DNA from: Sisyra terminalis
Taxonomy: Eukaryota > Arthropoda > Insecta > Neuroptera > Sisyridae
Assembly (NCBI GenBank): GCA_958496175.1
Contig: OY292278.1
Coordinates: forward strand, 38,812,001-38,876,000
Direction: 5' to 3'
DNA: 64,000 nucleotides
The notes under the pieces are model-generated. The model searched no databases, was not told the origin of the DNA, and saw nothing but the letters and a program-made list of their open reading frames with translations. Shown piece after piece: positions 21,001 through 33,000 of this stretch. The translations under genes and the position numbers were made by a program. Positions within the stretch are counted from its first letter, which is position 1. Every line of letters begins with the position of its first letter.

Positions 21001-24000
21001 TAAGATTTTTCCAACTTATTCAACTATTTGTTAAAAAACCCGGAAAAGCTTTGAATGTATTTTGGTTACAAGAATAGATAATAATAAATGCTTAATTTAT
21101 AACTTTCTTAGTTATTTACTTGGAAAATAAACCGGTTTATTATGGTAATTATATGTAGTTCCGTATTTTTGCATAATTTACTTAGTATACCTACTAAATT
21201 ATTAAGAATGTTACTTTTGATTAAAGTTTCCAATCTGTTATGAACTTTCACCCTTCTTTTCTATGGAAACTTATTCTATTAATTAATTTTTCCAATAAAA
21301 ATAAAGATTATTACAAATATTATGAACTTAGCAATCGCCGTCGGTTTGAGTAGTACGTAATAGTCTTCTTAGGATATTACCCCGATAAAAAATACGATTT
21401 TATATCTAAAGCTTTCGAAAGTTTTTAAACTTTATTTTTTAATTTTGGCAATTACCATAGTTGATAGAAAAACACATTGGAATGTGAAAAAGGACAAATA
21501 TAATCATCATATGAAAGTAATTCAAGTTCCTGGAAGTTTTTTTTGAAAAAATCATTTAGTCACTATTAACTACCAATTTGGTAACTCCAACTGTGAGGCT
21601 ATTCCACTTTTACTGAGAACCATGAATCTAAATAGGAAATTTGGAAACTTCTTTATTCTTGTAGAACTTTTGCCAATTTCTAGAGCAAGTACATTGCAAT
21701 CTTCATAGAATCTTCCTATTTATTCCTGGTTACCATTTATTATCTCTATTTTTTACTAGTTAAACCTCATGTGCGGGGATTGGTTTAAATCATAATTTAG
21801 AACACTAGAATTGATGTAGTAGATTAACATTCTTCGATCAGTACTTTATATCTTTGGAAAAATATCTTTCCGAGTTTTGCATTCCCTGGGTAGATTGGAG
21901 CTTATTTGTCTTTCAATATGTATAGCGAAGTGATGTATATCAGCAGGAGTCAATTAGGGATAAAACTCTGAGATAAAATTCCATTGGCATATTTTCATCT
22001 GATTCGCCTTAATAAATTAGATCGCTAATCATATGGGCACTTTATTTCGGTAATATCGTTGATACAGAATTGTGTAGTTATCTATAATTGTAATCTTCTA
22101 GTTCGCTAGTTTATTTAAAATCAAATTAGATTTATCCGCTGAATTAGAAGCTTTACTGTTTATAGAATATATAAAACATATTGTGGTCTTATTTCGGTAG
22201 TATGATTAATAAAAGTAAGCTATAAACATAAAACTGAACAAAAGCTCCAACAAATGTATTATTAAGTATTACCCAGATGTGTATTTCGTCGTATTACGTT
22301 GTGACTCATCTAACAGTTACGGAAGGATCCAATATTACTTGATGACCACTGAGGAAGAATGCTTAGCAATCGAAATACGTATCTGGGCAATATATCAGTA
22401 ATAAATTTGTTTAAATTTTTGTTCAAAACCTATGCTTTCTAAAACGTATCTATTAAGGTACATTGTACATCCTATATTTAATTTTCCGTCTAACTAAAGA
22501 TTAGCTTGAAACCTGTGTTTACGTCGTTTTTTATCGTTTATTCTAAAAAAAGTTTCTATAAAACTACTGAAATCTATTTCAGAAGGCAAAAATTATCTAT
22601 TTTTATAACAGAAGGTAGTTCCGAATAGTTTTAATGAATTTCAGGGAAAAAAACAGTCAGTGAATTAAACAGTACTTTGTATCAAAATGCAAAAAGTATT
22701 CAAAGATTTATTTTATGAAAAAAGGTTTAAAAGTTCCGAAAAACGAGAATTTTGGAATAAAATATTTAATAAGTTATTAATCATAAAGCGAATAATAAAT
22801 TATAAACTATAGGTTTTTATTTTATATTTGAAATAATCAATGAAATTAAAGAAGCCACTACATTAATAACCTTTGGAAAATTTGGAGTTTTTTTTCATTT
22901 AACCCAAATGTTCTATTTAACTTAATAATATTTTCACAACAAATTATTGGATAAACAATATTATCCTAGAAAATGGTCACAAATTCATAGTGTTAAGCTA
23001 TAACTTTGTGTTTAAATTACATGAACTTTCTTTTGATGTTTTGAAATCAAAGAATTTGAAATTATTGAAGCCAAGAATTGAATTTAAGCATAAAATATTT
23101 CCAATAAAATGAAATATTGGTTGCCAATTATACAAAGATGTCGTCAATCAGAGAACTAACAAGACGTATAAAAGTAGGTATATAATACATATGGTAGGAT
23201 GGTACGTAATTGTTGGCACAATTATATCATATACCTCGCAAAGATTTGAAACGTAGCCTTCTAAATGAAAATTGAAAGTAGCCGCGGCTTTAAAAACATG
23301 GCTACGAATTGTGTGCAACCAAAGAATTGTATATAAATTTACATTAAGTTTATGATATTATTTTAATTGATTTTTAATTCCTTTAAAATAAATTTTCGAT
23401 TGCATTGAACCAAATCTAGGCAGGAAAAGTATTATTAACGCAGAAAAAAATTCTTGAAGTTTAAAATAATGAAAATACAAGCAGTAATGTGGTGAGTTTT
23501 AAAGCGATTTGTTTACAATTTTCTCATCTAAAAGAACTTCACGAAATATAAGGATCAGTTTTGAAAGTAGGGAAAAATTTTTGATGTAAACAAAATTGCT
23601 ACCAAAGTTGAGTATAACGAAAAAAAATTATTTCTACATTCTCATGTGATTTACTACCATAACCATTCATACTATAGTAAACTTTACTTTTTTTTTTGAT
23701 TCATGGAGAAATTAAATTGATAACTTCCATTTCAATTAAAAAATTTCTATGGGACTTTTAATTTAATTATAGTTAGTAACTTGATATAGTTGTATATAAA
23801 GGAGCACATAAAAACTAGTACTTTTATGGCCATTAGAAGTCGTGATCAAAGACCAAAATGGTCAATTCCCTATTGCTGAAGAAAATAAAAACTTTACGTA
23901 TAAATATGATTTTAAATACTTTTAAAATTTCTAATAAGGTCCAGCTCCTTTTTATTACTCTTTATAACGAAACCTTTGAAGCAGCTTAAAATTATAATAC

Positions 24001-27000
24001 AAAACTCTTAAAATTATTTTTAACTTTGTGCCTTCACTAGGTACCGTCCTTCCCAAATTAAGCGATAGTAGATCGATTAAAATGTGGATTTTAAAAAAGC
24101 ATCCCGTGTGGTTGAACTTCCCATTCCAGTCTTGCCTACCCTTCAGTCAAAATCTTCAAGTTGACATTGTCTATTTTTCTTTTTAAAAAATTACTTCTCC
24201 TTCTTCTAATACATTGTTATAAACTAGGGATTATTTCTAAAATTGTAATGCAGCAATAAATTGAAATGCCGATGAATTATTCGCGATAATTTACCGATTT
24301 TTTGTAGTCTATTAATATTTAAAAATTTGGAAATAAAATTTTCTCTAGTAAGTTTACTAGTAGGTTTACTAAGTAAGGCAATTATAAACAAGTAAGTTAA
24401 TAAAAAAACAGAAGGGAATTGTTTCTATTCTTAAAAATTGTTTATCTTTTGAAGACCAACAATATACAAACTTTGAAGTTATAAAAGGTAAAGTTTGATT
24501 TTCAATCAATATTTTAACAACAAACCTTTGTTTTTGCAGACAATTTACCCCACACGATTTTCCCGACGATGGACGGCAATGAAATGTTTTTGAAAACGGT
24601 TCCCGACCTCAATACAGCAAATTTGAAAAAATCAGCCGAACATGAACAAGAACTGGAGGCAGTGACCAATCAGGTTCGTAAAGAAAATTATATTACTTTG
24701 AACAGTAATAAAAAATACCAACTAGGAAGTGTGAACTTATTTCTCTGGGGAAAAAATTCCCGAATATTGCGCCACGAGGAAAATTTTACTTTTCTGTTAT
24801 TTTTGGATTTGCTTGCGTCTAACGCAAAATGAAACACCGTGTCGACTGTCCGTTCGTAAAACGGAGGAAATGTTTGATTTATTTATTTTTTCAAAGACTT
24901 GAAACGATTTTCCTTTTATTATTCCCGTTTACATAATCTCGCGCGAAAACTAAACAAACTGCATCAATTTGATTACAACGTCATATTGTTCCATTTACCA
25001 AACGAAGGAAGATACATACAACAAACCCATAAACTTTATTTTTTTTTGGTTTTAAAAACTAACACAAGTTATGATCTTCTATTTTGAATCTAAATTAGAA
25101 ATTTCTAAGTACAATAGTCAAATATAATCAATAAAATGTTTCAAATAAATACTTTACATATCACATATGTACAATTTATCTCGAAATTTTCTGAAAATAA
25201 TTTTCCGAAAGTTTGTTTTTCCATTTCAATAAATTTAAAATATTGAAGTTTTGTTTATTGAAAATAGCTTCATTTAATAATTGCATTAATTAAATTAGTT
25301 ACATTTCTCGTAAATGAAATTCAAATATTTAAACTAAAACAAGTTTTTAAATTCCATTAAGATTTATAGTATAGAAACTGATTGATCAATAATATTTATA
25401 AATATTTTAGTGAAATCCTTATGTTAAATACTGTTTTTTTTCGAAATTTTGAACATTACGGTAATAATAATTTATTTTTGAGTTGTTTTTGTCCAAAACT
25501 TAACGATTTTAGCGTTTAAATTGTGCACTTTGGCAATACGACAGTTTTCAAATTATTAAGAAAGAAAAAATTAATCCACGTAATGCAGTAAGACATTTGC
25601 ATACATTTTTAACATTTTAGTATTAAGCCAGCCAAAAATATTTACATTTGTTTTGAATAGAAAAGAGTTTATTTTTGTGGATGATGAAATTATTTTTAAC
25701 AATTTGAATACGTTTTAATGCACAAAAATAGTTTAAAATTGTTTGTGCTATTCTAAACCAAAACTGAAGTAGAGTTCTCAGAAGTTTGCAATGCTGAAAA
25801 AATTCCTATTTAAATAATTGAGATATTCATTAGTTTTATACAACTTAAATTGGCATTGTAATGTGGAGTTATGTATGACCTAACCGAATAAGTATAATAG
25901 ATCCTATAAGAATTCTGTAAAATATGATTATTCTGTAAAGAAAAATGGGAAAAGAAAGATAGGAATTACATTTTTAAAGTTTAATTTTCACTGAATCAAC
26001 GGAGATTACTTCTTTGTGGGAACTATCAAGTGTAAAATTATTTACAATCTTATTGCTAGAAACCTAAATGGAACATTATTTTGATAATATTAGCAAATGA
26101 TCATTGCAACTACCGTGGTTTCGGAACAATTAACTATTATTAACAATAAACTTATAACAAATTATAATAATAAACTATTATTCCACAAAACTGGCAAGTA
26201 GCACTGTTCTGTGGGAATGATATTCCCTTAAGCAAAACCATGTTTCCTTCTTTTAATGAATCTAAGTTTAGAAAATTTTACTTTTAATATAAAGCATTAC
26301 AAAAAAGGATCAAAGTAAAAACTGTTGATAAATATTTACTTAATGAACTAATGACAGAGTAGAACAGAGCTAATTTGGGGACAAAATTTTAATTAAAAGA
26401 CCATCCATGACGGATTTCACTCAATCAAGCTATTAATAGTTTAGTTGTTTATTATTCAATATAAAAATAGTTTACCGAAACACTTTAGGAGAGTATCAAG
26501 TCTCAATCTAAAAGTAAATTAATTATTAATAATTTTTTGACCAATTCCTTCGGAAAGGTTTGTTTAGTTACAAATATAGAGTTATTGATTAAAAAAAAAG
26601 AGGTAATAACTGTACAATTTTATATCAGAAGTGGTGTGAATGCTAAATATCCGGTATTAGATGCAAGAATTTAAAAAAAAATATGCTAAGTATAAACTTC
26701 TATTCTCATATTCTCCAAAATTATGAATAAAAATATTGAATAAATAAAAATGGAAAATTGGCAATAATCCGAGAGATGACTCAAACCCACATTCATCCAA
26801 AACGTTCCTTCCCCTGCGAAAAGATGTTCTCGATTTTCAATTTCGACCATTCAATCGAATTTGAATTTGTCTGCGTTCCGAATTTTACGGTCATTTACAT
26901 ATTAAATTTTCCGATGAAGAAGGTCAACATATGAATTAATGGAAAAAAAATTAAATAAAAGCATCAACAAATTTCGCAAATTTTGTTCGAAAATTCGCAA

Positions 27001-30000
27001 CGTTATCATCGTATATTAAAATAAATATCCGAAATAATAATATCGTGTGTTTGGAAATAGCTGTGCCACCTACACATTTTTCCACCAACGTTCGCCACAC
27101 TTTCCCCATTCTCTGGCTTTTCTGCTTGGATAGGTTATTGTGGGGAATGCGAGTGATAAAGATGAATGATTGGCCATTATGGCCAAAGGTTTTGGGACGT
27201 CTTATGTAGTGGGGTTCGTGAAAATTCACGCTCACCAACTTTCCTTCCATAGGTCAGTGCGTTAGTTTCTCAAGTGGTTTTTAGTTGTCGAAACGAACCA
27301 TTTTTTTCTCAGGAGTGTTTATATCGAGTGTCAGTGAATCAACATCGAAAAGAATTCGTCGAAAATGTTGTTATCGTCCCCATATAAAAACCATCACCAC
27401 CATGGCCACTATCGCAACCCCGATCTGGAAGAATCCGCCGTTTATTGGGTGAGCTTTTCAAAACTAGAAAAAAAAGAAGAAGATTTTTTCGTTAATAAAC
27501 GTATAAAAGTTTCCATAAATCCATTTTTTTAATATTTCAAATACAAAAATTCTAATTTTGACTACTTTGAAGTTTATTTCACCATTTTTTTTCTTGGAAA
27601 TCCATTAACGCTCTTGATTGTTTCTCAAGTGGTCTCTTGAAAAGAAAAATGGCTTGTTCATGACCTTTCGGATTTTCACTGAAATAAACCATAAATTTTA
27701 TATTAATATGTTATCTATAAAGATTGTTATTAAATAAAAACTTTAAAAGGTGCTTGAGAATTTAAAAATGAAAGCTTTTAGATCTATTAGCGTAAAGTTG
27801 ATTTTTAATATGAGCTTTGTTCAATTTAACAAAACTTAACTTATTCAGCGGAAATTAATTATATTTTTCTTTAAGAAATATTAATTCTGAACTCAACTAG
27901 ATTAGGGATATTTTTTTTTATTGAAATATTTCCTGGAGGACAAAAAAAATTGATATACTTAACATATAATCAATATAGGCATAACTCTTTTTCTCTAAAC
28001 AATTTTCCTGTATTAGAAATTCCAACCCAAAATCCTTTTTGTTAAGATTATATTTCTTATTCCAAATTCCCTTATATGAATCCCTTACATGAACATAAAA
28101 TCTAGTTATTTGACTACATATTTGTACGATAATTTTACCAAAATCATCCAAGTAAAAAAAATCAATCGAAATATTTTAGGGATCAAATGAAAAGTTTTAA
28201 ACTTAAAACCTAAAAGTATTTTGACATAAAATTAATTTTTGATAGTTTTAGACAGTTTTATTTATCAATTTTCACTTTAAGGCCCGTTTTTAATCAAGAG
28301 TGACTTCGAAAGTAAAAGCTTTCAAATCAAATTAGCCAAGTCAAGCTTTGGTATGTATTTTGACCAAACTTGGCTTGATTGATTTGAATTGAGCCTTAGT
28401 TTTGGGAAAATTGTATATAAAGTTTTTAATCACATTTTGTAGTGCTTTTTTTTCTCAAAATTTTTGTCTTGCTGAGAATTGTATTATCTTTTTAACACAA
28501 AATAATCAAGAAAATTATGTACCCTTAATTATACCCTTAATTAATAATTAAGTCCAAAATTTTTTTAAAAAAGGTTTGAATATTTTACATTTGATATCAT
28601 TTAATTCTTTGCTGAAATATTTTTATTACAATTTAAACAGGGAATGTTAAAAAAATCAAAATTTTTTTAATAATTTTTGATTTAACTATTTATAACAATA
28701 TTATAAACGCAGTAGTATTCATTTTTGAATTTGGGAGTTATCAATGATCTAGTAAAACGCACGAATTTAATATACATTGATATCAAATTACGAACTCCTA
28801 AATAAGTATCCAATAAGGATCGGATTTACAAATTAGATTGCAATCTACATGTCCTTATCTCCTTATCAGCCCTTTCACCCCTCTTCATTTACTCGAAGAA
28901 TCTGAAAATTTACTATTGATTTTTTTTTAATTGTTATTATAACTGCTAAGATACTTGGCGACTCTAGGGATAATAAAAATCCGGAATCGAGAAATATCGA
29001 AAGTTTGCTTGATACAAGGATCAAACCAAAAACCGACCAGTTTTGGAGCGGTCACCATGACCACTCGGCCACCAGTAGGCTTCATTAACTTTTAATATCA
29101 ATAAAATTGAAAATATCAATATACTAACATTTGAAACAGTGGATATTTTCAAACGCCCATCAAAGAAAACTTCATTTTGTATAGCATTTGCCGTTGCATT
29201 TATCAGCGTATGACCCCAAAAATATTAAATCCAGCCCTGTATCCATTAGTAAATAAATAAATATTGTTATGAGGAATCGCCAATTTGTTCATATTAAGCG
29301 CTAAGGTTTTGCAATACTTGGCATTTGCACAAAAAGAGGATATACTTAAATAACAAATGGGAGGGAATACAAATGAGATTTCTTCTTTGCTATTGATTTT
29401 GATGTCTTTAACCAAAAATACATAATGCTAATGGAACAATTTCTAATTCAAAGTTAAAACTAATTGGGTTTTCTTTTCAATGTAAAAACTTGGAATTTTG
29501 GATTAATTATTGAAGAGCTTTAGGTTAGACTCCTCAACTTTCTTAGAAATCGGATTATTAAATGGAGGTACTAGCAAAATTTACTGGTTTCATGTCGAGT
29601 TCTAAAAAAAAAGACAAAATGAGCTTTTGATACAACAAATTTTGATGAATGATCTATGAAAAATCTAGTTAGACTTCGTATTTATTGTTCTGTGCATATA
29701 AAATGCATATATTTTTGTTAATGTTATTTACTGTTGCTTTAAATTAGGTTTTAAGCTGCTCTAGGGTTAGTAAGAAACCGTAAATCGAGAAATATTGACG
29801 ATTTGCTCGTTACGAGAATCGAACCCAAGGTCTATCAGTTTTAGAGCGGCCACCTTAACCATTCGTCCACCAGTAGGCTTCTATAGTATAATAAATAATA
29901 GTGCCATGCCGCTTTAGTGATTAGCACATAATGTTTTCAAACTCAAAATCTTAATGTTAGTTTAATTGATTTAATTCTGAATAAAACCAATTCAATTGAT

Positions 30001-33000
30001 CCATTAGCTAAAATTTATTTTAGAAGCCACAAAATCAATTAATTGAAACTTCAAATCTTTCATTTTTTTTCTTTAAAAAACATCTTCAAACTGATATTTT
30101 TAGAAAATTAAGTTCGAGACCAATTCGATGGCTTCATCTTCACACATTCGAAACAAATTTCGAAAACAAACGCCTAATTAACGAGGCTTTATGATTATTA
30201 AATAGAACCAAACTATGAATAGAACGGATATTATGTAAATACTTGAAACTTGATTACGGCGACCTTCCGCAAAATTAAGCGCAATTTTCGACCTTCAAAT
30301 TTTCCTTTTTCCATTTTACAAAACAAGAATTTCCGGCCAAGGCTACTTGCTTTTCCAAACACACATAAATTCGATAAGTTAAACTTATAATTTTACGATG
30401 AAAAAATTCAAAACGACATAAATCGGTCTATTTTTTTTTCGGCTTCGATCTGGAAAACTAGACGACGCCAAACATTGAGAATAAATTGTACAAGATCACA
30501 AAAACTAAATTTAGTCCGTGGCGGATGAAGAATTTCGTATGACGCGTGTTCACCATATAATTGAAGACAGTGCAGGCTTTAGTATGTTTTTTTTTCTTTT
30601 AGTTCCAAAAAGTTTTCCGATTTTCCATATTTTTCATTGGTATGATTGTGATCTTATGAAATGTTGTTATTGGATTGAAATCTAAATCACTTTCGGCTCG
30701 TTTAAGCTCTTATTCTACATTTAACGCTGAAAATAGAACGTAAATAATTGGCACAGAGTTCATTTTCGAGTCGTTTCATTTATGCAGGTGTTGCCCAATA
30801 CGTTTCATTCCACATACAAAACATCGTTTGGAAATTGTTCTTGACACAATTCACTATTTGGGCCAAGTTCAAGACAATGTCTTTCTGCTTAATGAAAGTT
30901 TCAACTTTATCATTTATAAAAAGCTTTCATAGAATTAAAACAATAAAACAAACACTAAGATACTATATAGAAAGAAAAATCAAAAATCAAATGAGGAAAG
31001 GAGACAATATTACAAAGGCTGGAAAATTCAGAAAAGGGCAAGTTTGTGGGCTATAGGAAGAATATGTGGTGATTTCTAAACACCAAATACCCCAGTGACT
31101 AGTTACCACAGTATTAACTTCTTAACATTTTTATTTTTCCCTTCGAACGACACTTGCGGCTTTAAAAACTGAGTTTAAAAACTCATATTGACTCATATGT
31201 TGTTCCTCTTAATGCATATCCTACTTTAGGGAATACATAAAACTTACAAAGCCCAAAAATAGACGCAAAGGAAGAATGAACAAACTTAGGGATAAATCAA
31301 TCCCATGGTTTTGGTGAAAATCTATGATTTATCCTAATCCCTATACTTTTCTTATTAATTTAATAAAACCGTACAAGTACGCTAGTTCATATGTTGGCCC
31401 TTGCAAGAACCCCTGTGAAGATACATATCGTCACGAATATCGAAAATAAAAATCATTGCATTGAATTTTAATTTGCTGATTCAATATTTTTTCTCTTCCC
31501 AGTAAAGCTGAACTTCCCAAAATATAAATTGCCGCATTACTTCGGAATCATTTCCATACACTTCTATCAATAAATAGTTTCAGCAGCAATTTTACCATAC
31601 TTCAAGTTAAATATGGCAACAATTCGTTGTTTTATTGTTTAACCCCTTAATTTTGGTCGGCAAAACAAAAAAAAATATGAACAAAAGTTACAGTTACAAG
31701 GATATTTAATTGAAAAACGATAATCACGGCCATTGAAAGAAAAAGCTCCAAACTAAAGAAGCTTTTGATCGCTGACGTTTTGCGCATGCGCACTTCTGCT
31801 TCAACAGCGTTACTTTTGTTATTTAAATGGACATTAATATTCCCCAAAACTGAAGATTTTTTCTTCAGAAATCTAAAGCATTTTTTACCTTTTTCCTAAA
31901 ACTTACTTTTCTAAATAAATTCTTGACATTTTGCTAGTAAGTTTTGATTCTTTTGGCGCCTTATTATAAAAATATAATCATAATAAAGGAAGCGTTATTT
32001 TACTCTAATATTATCACACTTTTTGATGATGTTATATTATGATTTTCCTCTCAAATTTAAGCGAAGGTTGATAAAATTAAAGTTCTAAAGATAATATTGT
32101 AAAGACTGAAGACTGTTTACCTGCTTAACAGTGTTATTTTTGTTCTTCAAATGCCACACTACTACTCCCCAAAATTGTAATGTTTTCTTTAGAAATCCAA
32201 AGCGTTTTTTTACCATTTCTTCGACTTACTTTTCTAAATATATTCTTTGGTATTTGGTTAGTTAGTTTTGCTTCTTTTTGTTGTAAAATTATAAAAAAAT
32301 TATCATAATAACGGAAACGTTATTTTACTCTAACATTTTCACATTTTTTGATGCTTTTATATTATTATTTTCCTCTCAAAGGTTGATAAATGAAAGTTTT
32401 AAAGATATTTTTAGCAAAAAACTATACTTTCTTAAAACTTTTAATAAGTTAAAACGTCCATAATAAATATCAATTTTAATTTTACCCCTATTCTTCTGAA
32501 TATTATCCTCTTCATTTAGCAATATTCGGTTTTAGCAAAACAGGATATCTACTGGGTTGGGAAAATATCTAATGATTTATTGTACTTTTGCAGCCTTATC
32601 GGACAACTCCTCTAGTTTTGCCAGGAGCCAAAGTTAAGCATGAACCAGCCCCAACGGAAAGTTATCTGAGACATCATCCCAATCCTTCCATGAGACATTC
32701 TCACGGCTTTGATCATGAAGTCCTCATGAAACAACGTGTAAGTTTTCAATTTATTCTGAAGAAATTAATTAATTTAATTAAATCTAAATTAATTTTAAAT
32801 TTAGGTTGCGGACAGTATGTTACACAAAGTTGTGGGAGATGATGCAACTGTTGGTGGAAGACAAGTAAGAACCTAAAAAAAAAGTAGAAAAAAATTGTCT
32901 TATTAAATTTGTTATTATTTTAGGTTGTCCACAAGCAATTCAATTCTCCAATTGGATTATACAGTGAATCCAATATTGTGGATACTATTAAAAACCAAAC

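Noticed and set aside
24540..24832. 87-codon ORF as a separate gene
   Set aside because: Its first part is Zasp66 exon 24540-24673 read from an internal ATG and the rest is intron read-through past the donor CAG|gttcgt. Intron retention is possible but not supported here.
26951..27250. 99-codon minus-strand ORF starting 6 bp from the proposed Zasp66 internal start site
   Set aside because: It has an ATG but no recognised motif or splice context. The less AT-rich composition is better explained by the promoter region.
30748..31056. 102-codon plus-strand open frame in a Zasp66 intron
   Set aside because: It begins at a non-ATG codon, has low-complexity Lys/Ile composition and no family resemblance.
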